The position numbers and the translations under genes are program-made. The notes beneath the pieces were generated by a model, which made no database searches, was not told the DNA's origin, and worked only from the letters and a program-made list of their open reading frames with translations. A DNA stretch of 64,000 nt from the NCBI GenBank assembly GCA_016713785.1, contig JADJOM010000003.1:682001-746000 (forward strand). The letters are read 5' to 3'. This stretch comes from Gemmatimonadota bacterium. GTDB taxonomy: Bacteria; Gemmatimonadota; Gemmatimonadetes; Gemmatimonadales; GWC2-71-9. This document shows, piece after piece, positions 8,152 through 17,757 of this stretch; the first letter of the stretch is position 1; every line of letters begins with the position of its first letter.

Positions 8152-9497
8152 GCCGCACCGCGACCATCGTCCGCTCGATGCTGGAGCTCATCCGCCGGGG
8201 CAACCTGCGCGGCTTCCTGGCGCTGGCGGAGAAGGCGGAGCCCGCCGACCTCGGCGACGTGCTCTCCTCCCTGAACGATGAGGAACGCCTCGAGGTGGTG
8301 AAGGCGCTGCCCGCGCGGCTCTCCGGCGCGGCACTCGTCGAGATGACCGACGAGACCCAGGCCGAAGAGACGATGGAAAGCCTGGCCGAGGAGGCGCCCG
8401 CCACCGCCGGCGAGATCGTGGAGGAGCTGCCGGACGACGAGGCGGCCGACCTCGTCGGCAACCTCGACCCCGAGGACCAGGAGCGGATCCTGGCGGAGGT
8501 GGAGGACCGGGCGGACATCGAGGACCTGCTCCGCTACGACCCGGAGACCGCGGGCGGCCTCATGACCGCCCAGGTGGTGGCGGTCCGGGACGACACCACC
8601 GCGGGGGAGGCGATCGAGTCGCTGCGACGGCAGGCCGAGGAGATCGAGGACTTCACCCAGGTCTACGTCGTGGACGAGACCGGGCACCTGCTCGGGGTGC
8701 TGCCGATCAAGGGCCTGGTGACCAGCCCGGCCGGTCGGCCGGTGCGGGAGATCATGGAGGACACGGAGATCCGGGTGGCCCCCGAGATGGACCAGGAGGA
8801 CGTGGCCCGGATCATGAGCCGCTACAACGTCCCCGCCGTCCCGGTGGTGGATGGGGGCGGCAGACTGCTCGGGCAGGTGACCTTCGATGACGTGATCGAC
8901 GTCGTCGAGGCGGAACAGACCGAGGACCTCCTCAAGTTCGGCGGCACCTCCGCCGACGAAGAGCTCGCCGCGCCGTGGACCGGCGCCGTGCGCAGCCGGC
9001 TCCCCTGGCTGCTGGTGAACCTGGTGACCGCCTTTGCGGCCGGCGCGGTCGCCTCGTTCTTCGCCGACCGGGTCTCGGCGGTGCGCGCGCTCATCTTCTG
9101 GATGCCGGTCATCGCCGGCATGGGCGGCAACGGCGGCACCCAGGCCCTGGCCGTGACCGTGCGCCGCGTGGCGCTCGGGCTCATCCCGGTGGGGCGGGCC
9201 ACCAGCATCGTGGGCAAGGAAGTGCTGGCGGGCATGGTGAACGGCGCGGTCAACGGGGCGGCGGCGGCCCTGGTGGCGGTGACGCTGGGGCACGGTGCCG
9301 CCCTGGGCCTGGTGGTCTTCCTGGCCATGACCTGCAACCTGCTCGTGGCCGGCTTTGCGGGGGCCTTCATCCCGCTGGTGCTCAACCGGATGGGCATCGA
9401 CCCGGCCGTCGCGAGCTCGATCTTCGTGACTACCTTCACCGACGTCTGCGGCTACTCCCTCCTGTTCGGCCTCGCGGGCTGGCTGCTCCAGGTGTAA
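8148..9497 (+). CDS. mgtE: Magnesium transporter MgtE
   Basis: A 449-residue Mg2+ channel. The superhelical MgtE N domain occupies about 10-130 (LADLGDVLSSLNDEER). A CBS pair follows at about 135-260 (YDPETAGGLMTAQVVAV and YNVPAVPVVD), then five predicted transmembrane helices from about 285 on. The pore motif region is seen in PVIAGMGGNGGTQ and the conserved RxxxLG-type segment RRVALGLIPVG. GTG start overlaps the previous stop. It closes the phoH-ybeY-CorC-CorC-mgtE run and faces the TonB receptor gene head to tail. Confidence 0.96.
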   Translation: MSRTATIVRSMLELIRRGNLRGFLALAEKAEPADLGDVLSSLNDEERLEVVKALPARLSGAALVEMTDETQAEETMESLAEEAPATAGEIVEELPDDEAADLVGNLDPEDQERILAEVEDRADIEDLLRYDPETAGGLMTAQVVAVRDDTTAGEAIESLRRQAEEIEDFTQVYVVDETGHLLGVLPIKGLVTSPAGRPVREIMEDTEIRVAPEMDQEDVARIMSRYNVPAVPVVDGGGRLLGQVTFDDVIDVVEAEQTEDLLKFGGTSADEELAAPWTGAVRSRLPWLLVNLVTAFAAGAVASFFADRVSAVRALIFWMPVIAGMGGNGGTQALAVTVRRVALGLIPVGRATSIVGKEVLAGMVNGAVNGAAAALVAVTLGHGAALGLVVFLAMTCNLLVAGFAGAFIPLVLNRMGIDPAVASSIFVTTFTDVCGYSLLFGLAGWLLQV

Positions 9498-9532
9498 CGG
9501 AATGGCGGCAGGAGCGCTCACGCGCCCCTGCC

Positions 9533-9580
9533 GCCCTACCGCCCTACCGCCGTACCGCCTTGCCGCCTTACCGCCCTACC
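9533..9580. repeat. Six tandem 8-bp units (GCCNTACC-type)
   Basis: Six adjoining copies of an 8-mer: GCCCTACC, GCCCTACC, GCCGTACC, GCCTTGCC, GCCTTACC, GCCCTACC. The last copy contains the stop codon (CTA on the plus strand) of the TonB receptor gene read from the minus strand. The array fills the short gap between two convergent genes. Confidence 0.85.
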
Positions 9581-12401
9581 ATCCCAGCTGCACCTCCACC
9601 CGGCTGTAGAGGAACCGCCCGTTGTAGCCGAAGGGGCTCGCGGCGGCCCAGGGGAAGGTGCCGTAGTTGTTGTTGAACAGCTTGGCCGGGTCCGAATTCG
9701 GGTCGCCCGGGTCGGTCGGGGTGTTGGACGACGGCTGGTCGGGGTAGGTGTTGAAGAGGTTGCGCGCGCCGATGGCGAGCTTGACCTGGTTGAAGGTGTA
9801 GCTGATCTCGGCGTCGAACAGCGTCTTGGCGCCGTAGTTCTCGCGGCACAGGTCGCAGTAGCCCGGCTGGGCCGAGGAGAACTTCCCGTAGTACGACGCG
9901 CGGGTCAGGGCGTGGAAGCGGCCCCGGTCGTAGGTGGTGGTCAGGGTGCCGCGCCAGTCGGGCCGCTCCTCGGTGATGCCGATGTAGGTCACCGTGTCGA
10001 TCAGCCCGGGCTCGGTGGAGTTGGCGAGGGCCGCGGGGAGCGGGTCGATGTGGGTGATGCTGTTCTTGGTGTAGTTGATCCCGGCGTCGAAGGTCAGCGT
10101 GCCGGTGAGCCCGGCGGGCACCCGCAGGCTGGCCAAGAGGTCGATGCCCTGGGTCTTGGTGTCGAGCCCGTTGGTGAAGTACTGCACGCCGCCCACGCCG
10201 GTGTACCCGTTGCGGGCCAGGATGGCGAGCGTGGTGTCGTCATCGAAGGTGGCCCCGAGCAGGATGCGGTCGGTGATCTTGATGTGGTAGACGTCGAGCG
10301 TGATCGTCAGGTTGTCGCGCGGGGTCACCGCCAGGCCGGCGCTCAGGTTGAGGGACTTCTCTTCCTTGAGCGCCTTGGCGCCCAGCAGCTGCGAGACCGG
10401 GTTGTCGGTCGGGTAGTTGCCCACCTCCACCAGCTGGCCCGCGATGTAGCTCGTGGTCAGGTGGCTGAAGTAGTTCTGGCTGAGCCCCGGGGCGCGGAAC
10501 CCGGTGCTCGCCGCGCCGCGGAACACCAGGCGCGGGGTGGGCTGGAAGCGCAGCGCCAGCTTGCCGGAGAGGTTGGACCCGAAGTCGGAGTAGTTCTCGA
10601 ACCGGCTGGCGACGTTGGCCAGCACCTTCGGCGTCAGGTTGGTCTCGAGGTCGAGGTATGCGCCGGCGTTGGTGCGGGAGTGGTCGCTGGCGTCGCTGGG
10701 CGAGAAGCCGCCGAAGACCGACGAGCCGCCCGGCGCCGGGCCGGCCGAGTCCTGGTCGAGGTGATTGCCGTTCACCCACGAGGCGAACTCGCCCTGCTCG
10801 ATCTTGAACTGTTCCCGCCGCACCGCGCCGCCGATGGCCACATTGACCGCGGCCGGCAGCCCGAGCGAGAGCGCCTTGGCGAAGTTCACCGCCCCGATCG
10901 TCTCGCGGCGCAGCAGGCGCCCGGCAAAGAACGAGGTCTGGTTGGGGATCCCCGGGTCATCGCTGGTCCCCAGGGTGCTGTCGGCCCCCGGGGCGCAGGC
11001 GGTGACCAGGCAGGGGCCCAGCGACGCGTTCAGCGTGTTGCGGAGGTTGTAGTCGAACCGGTTGACGCCGTAGGTGCCGCCGAAGTCGATGGCCCAGCCG
11101 GCGGCGCTGGTGCGCAGCCCCGCGGCGGCGGAGAAGTCCTCCACCGTGGGATGGAACTCCGGCAGGAACCCCTGCGGGTAGATCTCCTGCCAGTTGCGGT
11201 TGCCGTCGAAGTAGCGCCAGTAGCCGTTGCCCGTGCCGATGCGGTGGCTGTAGCCGCCGAAGGCGTACAGCTCGGTGCTGCCGGCCGCGCCCAGGGGCAT
11301 GCGGAAGTTGGCGAAGGTCATCGCGTCCTTCTCGAACCCGTCGCCCCAGTGGAGGTTGGGCTGGGGGAGGCTGTTCCGCTTGACCACGACCTCGCCGTTC
11401 TTGTTGATCGAGTCGGCATTGCCGGCGGCGTCCACGAGGTACGGGTCGGCCCAGGCGCGGTTGGTGGGTTCGCGCCGCTGGAACTCGCCGAAGATCGCCA
11501 GTGAGCCCCGGCCCAGCCCGATCCCCAGGCCGCCGTTGAGGTCCACGGTGGAGCCGTCGTTCTTGTAGCCCTTGCCGGTGACGTACTGCCCGGCGTTGGC
11601 CGTCAGGAACGGCGAGAAGCGCCCCTCCTTGAGCACCACGTTGACCACGCCGGCGATGGCGTCGGACCCGTACTGCGCCGCCGCGCCGTCGCGCAGCACC
11701 TCGATCCGCTCCACGGCGCCGCCGGGGATGGCGTTCATGTCCACCCCGGAACTGCCGGCGCCCATGCCGTAGGCAAAGGTGTTCACCACCGCCATCTGGT
11801 GCCGCCGCCATCCGTTCACCAGGACCAGCGTGTGGTCCGGCGAGAGCCCCCGCAGGGTGAAGGGCCGCATGATGTCATTGGCGTCGGTGACGCTCTGCCG
11901 CGGGAAGTTCACCGAGGGCGCCAGCGCCTGCAGGATCTGGCTGGTCTCCGTGGTACCCTGCTGGGCGATCTCCTCGGCGGTGAAGACGTCCACCGGCACC
12001 GCCAGCTCCTCCGCCGCCGTGTGGCGCCCGCGGGAGCCGATGACCACGTCGATCGGCGCCAGTTCGACCGCCGAGCGGGCCAGCGTGAAGTCGCGCTGGG
12101 CCATGTCGCCGGCGGCGATCTCGAGGTTGGTCTGCAGCGGCGTGTAGCCGATGGCCCGCACCCGCAGCGTCCGGGTCCCGGTGGGCAGGCCGCGCAGGGT
12201 GTAGCGGCCGGTGGCGGCGGTGGTGGCGCGCAGGGTGGTCCCGTCCACCGACACGGTGGCGCCGGCGATCGCGGCACCGGTACTGTCCATGACCTTGCCC
12301 TGCACGCTGCCCGACTGGGCCGCGAGGGGGGCTGGCGCGGCGAGGAGCAGCAGCAAGAACCCGGCGCACAGGCCGAGCAGGCGGACCACGGATCGTTGCA
12401 T
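9576..12401 (-). CDS. TonB-dependent outer-membrane receptor with carboxypeptidase-regulatory-like domain
   Basis: A 941-residue outer-membrane receptor. A Sec signal peptide ends near AAPAPLAAQ (about residue 29). A CarboxypepD_reg-like beta domain follows (about 32-110: VQGKVMDSTGAAIAGATV), then a plug domain (about 130-255) with FTLRGLSPDHTLVLVNGWRR and VERIEVLRDGAAAQYGSDAIAGVVN. The rest is a 22-strand-type barrel ending in an aromatic-terminal strand (VQLGW). The start at 12401 is chosen over an upstream in-frame ATG because GGAGG lies 6-7 nt upstream. No substrate-linked gene is adjacent. Peptide, siderophore or glycan uptake are all possible. Confidence 0.93.
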   Translation of the reverse strand: MQRSVVRLLGLCAGFLLLLLAAPAPLAAQSGSVQGKVMDSTGAAIAGATVSVDGTTLRATTAATGRYTLRGLPTGTRTLRVRAIGYTPLQTNLEIAAGDMAQRDFTLARSAVELAPIDVVIGSRGRHTAAEELAVPVDVFTAEEIAQQGTTETSQILQALAPSVNFPRQSVTDANDIMRPFTLRGLSPDHTLVLVNGWRRHQMAVVNTFAYGMGAGSSGVDMNAIPGGAVERIEVLRDGAAAQYGSDAIAGVVNVVLKEGRFSPFLTANAGQYVTGKGYKNDGSTVDLNGGLGIGLGRGSLAIFGEFQRREPTNRAWADPYLVDAAGNADSINKNGEVVVKRNSLPQPNLHWGDGFEKDAMTFANFRMPLGAAGSTELYAFGGYSHRIGTGNGYWRYFDGNRNWQEIYPQGFLPEFHPTVEDFSAAAGLRTSAAGWAIDFGGTYGVNRFDYNLRNTLNASLGPCLVTACAPGADSTLGTSDDPGIPNQTSFFAGRLLRRETIGAVNFAKALSLGLPAAVNVAIGGAVRREQFKIEQGEFASWVNGNHLDQDSAGPAPGGSSVFGGFSPSDASDHSRTNAGAYLDLETNLTPKVLANVASRFENYSDFGSNLSGKLALRFQPTPRLVFRGAASTGFRAPGLSQNYFSHLTTSYIAGQLVEVGNYPTDNPVSQLLGAKALKEEKSLNLSAGLAVTPRDNLTITLDVYHIKITDRILLGATFDDDTTLAILARNGYTGVGGVQYFTNGLDTKTQGIDLLASLRVPAGLTGTLTFDAGINYTKNSITHIDPLPAALANSTEPGLIDTVTYIGITEERPDWRGTLTTTYDRGRFHALTRASYYGKFSSAQPGYCDLCRENYGAKTLFDAEISYTFNQVKLAIGARNLFNTYPDQPSSNTPTDPGDPNSDPAKLFNNNYGTFPWAAASPFGYNGRFLYSRVEVQLGW

Positions 12402-12457
12402 CCGGACCTCCGAAGGGGTGAAGCGGCTTGTCGGTGGGGAAAGGCCTCTCACCGGCG

Positions 12458-12486
12458 AGAGTACGCCCGAATCATGGGCGCGTCAA
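12458..12486 (-). promoter_or_regulatory. Sigma-70 promoter of the TonB receptor gene
   Basis: On the minus strand TTGACG (12486-12481), a 17-bp spacer and TACTCT (12463-12458) lie about 57 bp upstream of the start. The rest of the divergent gap, 12487-12649, is GC-rich and shows no clear promoter for meaB. Confidence 0.7.
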
Positions 12487-12649
12487 GCGACCCGCGCGGC
12501 CGTGCCCGCGCCATCGCCGGGGGAGGCCCCGATCCGGAGCGACGGGCGAGGCGGGCGCGCCCGACCCGGCGGGAACGCCCCGGACCGCCGCCCTCTTGGG
12601 GGGATCCCCGAAAGTTGCGTAGGTGATTCAGTCTAGCGAAGTTACATCC

Positions 12650-13683
12650 ATGCCTCCGGCTCCCCTCGTGGCCGACCTCCGGGCCCGCAAGACCCCGGCG
12701 ATCGCCCGTGCCATCTCGATGGTGGAGAATGCGCGGCCGGGCTTCGAGGAGTTGCTGTCGTCCATCCATCCCGCGCTGGGTCGCGCCTGGCGCATCGGCA
12801 TCACCGGCCCGCCGGGCGCCGGGAAGTCCACCCTGACCGAGCGCCTGGTGCAGGCGTACCGGGCCCAGGGCCTCACCGTTGCCGTCGTGGCGGTGGACCC
12901 CACCAGTCCGTTCACGGGGGGCGCCCTCCTCGGCGACCGCATCCGCATGGAGTCGATCGCCCTCGACCCGGGGGTGTTCATCCGCTCCATGGCCACCCGC
13001 GGCTCCCTCGGCGGGCTGGCCACCACCACCCGCGAGGTGTGCGACGTGCTGGACGCGGGGGGCTTTGATCGGATCCTGGTCGAGACGGTGGGGGTGGGCC
13101 AGTCGGAGCTCGACGTGGCGCGCACCGCGGACTCCACGGTGCTGGTGCTGGTCCCTGAATCCGGCGACGGCATCCAGACCCTCAAGTCGGGCATCATGGA
13201 GATCGGCGACCTGTTCGTGGTCAACAAGGCCGACCGCCCCGGCGCCGACCGGCTGCGGCAGGAGATCGAGGTGACCCTCGGCATCCGCCACGGCAACGCC
13301 TTCCGTCACGTGAAGGCGCATCATGGGGCCGCGGTGACCCGGCCGGTGAGCGAGGCGGCGGCCGAGCCCGCCCCGCCGGAGTGGATGCCGCCGGTGCTCG
13401 GCACCATCGCCGCCAAGGGCGAGGGGACCGAGGCCCTGGTGGATGCCCTGGAGCGGCACCGCGGGCATCTCGGGAGCACGGGGGCCCTGGAGGCCCGGCG
13501 TCGGCGCCGGTTGCACGACCGGACCCGCGAAGTGGTCGAACGGGCCGCCCGGCAGTGGATCTGGCAGGAGAGCGGGGCGGAGCAGCTGATCCAGGAGCAG
13601 CTGGACGCGGTGGTCGAGGGGCGCACCAGTCCGTACGAGGTGGCCGCCCTGGTGCTGGACGGACTCAAGCAGGGATCCCGCCT

Positions 13684-13687
<4 letters not shown>
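12650..13687 (+). CDS. meaB: MeaB/ArgK-type G3E GTPase, methylmalonyl-CoA mutase chaperone
   Basis: A 345-residue metallochaperone GTPase that protects and reloads adenosylcobalamin in methylmalonyl-CoA mutase. Walker A is GPPGAGKSTL near residue 50. The MeaB signatures VAVDPTSPFTGGALLGDR and ETVGVGQSE are present, and FVVNKAD provides the NKxD guanine motif. ATG at 12650 is used; a GTG nine codons upstream (12623) is possible. The stop overlaps the mutase catalytic-subunit start (ATGA), directly linking chaperone and client. Confidence 0.94.
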
Positions 13688-15390
<1,703 letters not shown>

Positions 15391-15393
15391 ACC

Positions 15394-15448
15394 GGCGGCG
15401 CCCCGAGGGCGGGCCCGGACCACGCGTCCGGGGCCGGCTGGCGCCGCC
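15394..15448 (+). other. Intra-operonic hairpin without T-tract
   Basis: GGCGGCGCC (15394-15402) can pair with GGCGCCGCC (15440-15448), with a further inner GC-rich stem. It sits between the mutase subunit and the baeRF gene, the longest gap inside this operon. No U-tract follows, so it may set mRNA stability or partial attenuation rather than termination. Confidence 0.4.
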
Positions 15449-15467
15449 ATCGCCCTGACGTGGACCC

Positions 15468-16622
15468 ATGACGAACCCAGACATCAAGAAGCTCCTGACC
15501 CGGCTGACCCGCCTGCGGACCGACGAGCACCGGATCGTCACCTGTTACCTCAAGGTCGAGCCCCGGGACCGGGCGCGCGGCAAGTACGTCATCAAGCTCA
15601 AGAACCGCATCCGCGAGGTGGAGCAGGCGCTGGCCGGCCTCGACCTCCCACGCGGCGTGCGCGAGGAGGTGCAGGCCGACCTCAAGCGGATCCTCGACCA
15701 GTTGCGGGAGCCGGCGCGCCTCCCCGCCTCGCAGGGCGTCGCGGTCTTCGCCTGCGGGCCGCTCAAGCTGTTCGAGCTGGTGGGCCTCCCCAGCGTGCAC
15801 CGCTCCCGGCTCGCGGTGGACCGCACGCCGCTGGTGCGCGAGCTCGCCTCGGTCGAGGACGAGATCGGCAGCCTGCTCACGGTGGTCCTCGACCGGACCA
15901 GCGCCCGCCTGTTCGAGGTCACGGCCTTCGGCGCCGAGGAGCTCGAGGGCATCAAGGCCGACAGCACCCGGGGCGGCCGCTTCCACAGCGACCGGCAGGG
16001 CTCGCCGGGGCAGGGTGAGGCACAGTTCAACAACCGCATCCGCGAGGAGAAGCAGCGGCACTACGCCGCGATCGCCGAGCGGCTCTTTGCCCACCACCGG
16101 AAGCGGCCGGTACACGGCATCGTGCTGGCCGGGCCCGGCAAGGAAGCCGGCGCCGTGGCGGCCTTCCTGCACCCCTACCTGGCCGAACGCCTCATGGGGG
16201 TGGTCAGTCTCAACCCCAAGGACGCCAAGACCGCGGTGGTCTACGAGGCCACCCTGGCCGCCCGGGCCGAGTTCGAGCGCGAGGCCGAGCGCCACATCGC
16301 GCACGGCCTCGAGGACGCGCTGGGCCAGGGCTGGGCGGTGGATGGCTTCGAGGGGACCCTCCGGGCCCTGGGCCGCGGGCAGGTGCGCACCCTGCTGGTC
16401 GATGCCGACGCGCAGGGTCCCGGGTTCCGCTCCAGCCGCACCGGGCGCCTGGCGCTCCAGGAGCGGGAGCTGCGGGCCGACGGCGACGTGGTGCCGGTCC
16501 TCGACATCGTGGACGAGGCCATCGAGGAGGCGCTCCGCCAGCGGGTCGAGGTCGAGGTGGTGTACGACGACGAGGCCCGCCAGGCCGTGGCGAGCCTCGC
16601 CGGGCTGCTCCGGTTCCGGTGA
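15468..16622 (+). CDS. Bacterial eRF1-like (baeRF/Vms1-related) protein
   Basis: A 384-residue protein resembling archaeal/bacterial eRF1-fold proteins (baeRF families; related to Vms1/ANKZF1 peptidyl-tRNA hydrolases). The middle domain has VVLDRTSARLFEV and the central region has the release-factor-like block VLAGPGKEAGAVAAFLHPYL. The C-terminal domain has TLLVDADAQGPGFR and DVVPVLDIVDEAIEEAL, matching the L7Ae-like third domain of eRF1. Relatives are proposed to act in ribosome rescue or quality control; no substrate is known here. ATG at 15468. The stop overlaps the HAD gene (GTGA). Its position between the two mutase subunit genes is unexpected. Confidence 0.72.
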   Translation: MTNPDIKKLLTRLTRLRTDEHRIVTCYLKVEPRDRARGKYVIKLKNRIREVEQALAGLDLPRGVREEVQADLKRILDQLREPARLPASQGVAVFACGPLKLFELVGLPSVHRSRLAVDRTPLVRELASVEDEIGSLLTVVLDRTSARLFEVTAFGAEELEGIKADSTRGGRFHSDRQGSPGQGEAQFNNRIREEKQRHYAAIAERLFAHHRKRPVHGIVLAGPGKEAGAVAAFLHPYLAERLMGVVSLNPKDAKTAVVYEATLAARAEFEREAERHIAHGLEDALGQGWAVDGFEGTLRALGRGQVRTLLVDADAQGPGFRSSRTGRLALQERELRADGDVVPVLDIVDEAIEEALRQRVEVEVVYDDEARQAVASLAGLLRFR

Positions 16623-17317
16623 GCCTGCGCGCGGTCCTGTTCGACGCCGGCAATACGCTCGTCTCGCTCGACTACCCGCGGCTCGCCGCCGCGGTGGGTC
16701 AGGCGACGGGCGTCCCCCTCACCGCCGCCGGGCTGGCCGCGCAGGCGGGACCGGCGGCGCTGGCGCTCGAGCAGGGGGAGACCACCGACCGCGAGCGCGC
16801 CTCGCGCTACCTCGAGCTGCTGTTCCGGCTCGCCGGGGTGCCGCTCGAACGGAACGAGGTGGTGCGCGAGACCCTGCTCGGGCTGCACCGGGAGCGGCAC
16901 CTCTGGGGAGCGATCGACCCCGCCACCGCCCCGGCGCTGGCGCGGCTCCGTCGGGCGGGGCTCCGGCTGGCCGTCGTCTCCAACAGCGACGGCCGGGCGG
17001 AAGAGGCGCTCGCGGTGGCCGGCATCCGTGACGCCTTCGAGCTGGTGATCGACTCGCAGCTGGTCGGGGTGGAGAAGCCGGACCCGCGCATCTTCGCGAT
17101 CGCGCTGGAGCGCCTGGGCCTGCCGCCGGCCGCCGCGCTCTACGTGGGTGACATCTACGAAGTGGACGTGGTCGGGGCCCGGCGCGCCGGCCTCGACGTG
17201 ATCCTGCTCGACCCGCTCGGCCTGCATGCCGGGCGCGACGTGCGCACCGCGCCCAGCGTGGCCGCGGTGGCCGACCTGCTGCTGGACGCTGACGGACAGG
17301 TTCAACCCGGGGACTGA
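16619..17317 (+). CDS. HAD-superfamily hydrolase
   Basis: A 232-residue HAD hydrolase with a helical cap. Motif 1 is FDAGNTLV with nucleophile Asp9; the +2 position is Gly11 instead of the usual general-acid Asp. Motif 2 is VVSNSDG, motif 3 is the Lys in VEKPDPRIF, and motif 4 is YVGDIYEVDV. The DxG pattern occurs in REG-2/HDHD3-like members, so it need not mean loss of function. GTG start overlaps the baeRF stop, and the mutase B12 subunit begins one base after its stop. Substrate unknown. Confidence 0.88.
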   Translation: MSLRAVLFDAGNTLVSLDYPRLAAAVGQATGVPLTAAGLAAQAGPAALALEQGETTDRERASRYLELLFRLAGVPLERNEVVRETLLGLHRERHLWGAIDPATAPALARLRRAGLRLAVVSNSDGRAEEALAVAGIRDAFELVIDSQLVGVEKPDPRIFAIALERLGLPPAAALYVGDIYEVDVVGARRAGLDVILLDPLGLHAGRDVRTAPSVAAVADLLLDADGQVQPGD

Positions 17318-17318
17318 C

Positions 17319-17753
17319 ATGGTGGCTCAGCTCGAGAAGAAACCGCTCTCCCGCCCGATCCGGGTCCTGGTGGCCAAGCCGGGACTCGACGGGCATGATC
17401 GCGGCGCCAAGGTGGTCGCGGCCGCCCTGCGCGACGCCGGGATGGAGGTCGTCTACACCGGCCTGCACCAGACCCCCGAGATGATCGCCACCGCCGCGGT
17501 GCAGGAGGACGTGGACGTGGTGGGGCTCTCGATTCTCTCCGGGGCCCACATGACCCTCTTCCCGCGGGTCCGGGTCCTGCTCAACGAGGCCGGCCGCGCC
17601 GACATCCTCCTCACCGGTGGCGGCATCATCCCCGACGACGACGCGCAGGCGCTGGAACGCGCGGGGGTGGGGCGGCTCTTCGGGCCGGGCACCCCCACGG
17701 GCGACCTCATCGCCTACATCCAGGGCTGGGCCGTCGATCACCTCAAGGACTAG
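17319..17753 (+). CDS. Methylmalonyl-CoA mutase, cobalamin-binding (C-terminal) subunit
   Basis: A 144-residue stand-alone B12-binding domain. The DxHxxG signature is Asp24, His26 and Gly29 in KPGLDGHDRGAK, where His26 would be the lower axial cobalt ligand. The downstream SxL and GG elements are seen in GLSILSGAHM and LTGGGIIPDD. It completes the split mutase with the catalytic subunit at 13684-15390. The start at ATG 17319 gives the normal domain beginning and lies one base after the HAD stop. Confidence 0.95.
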   Translation: MVAQLEKKPLSRPIRVLVAKPGLDGHDRGAKVVAAALRDAGMEVVYTGLHQTPEMIATAAVQEDVDVVGLSILSGAHMTLFPRVRVLLNEAGRADILLTGGGIIPDDDAQALERAGVGRLFGPGTPTGDLIAYIQGWAVDHLKD

Positions 17754-17757
17754 TGTC

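Noticed and set aside
9533..9580. A short CRISPR-like array
   Set aside because: The 8-bp units adjoin without spacers, and no cas gene is present. No CRISPR array was seen anywhere in the window.
12596..12649. A promoter just upstream of meaB
   Set aside because: TTGGGG and TTGCGT occur, but no -10 lies at a workable distance.
16643..16657. Loss of the second Asp of the HAD motif as evidence of a dead enzyme
   Set aside because: DxG at this site is common in some HAD subfamilies, so it is noted in the gene entry but not treated as inactivation.
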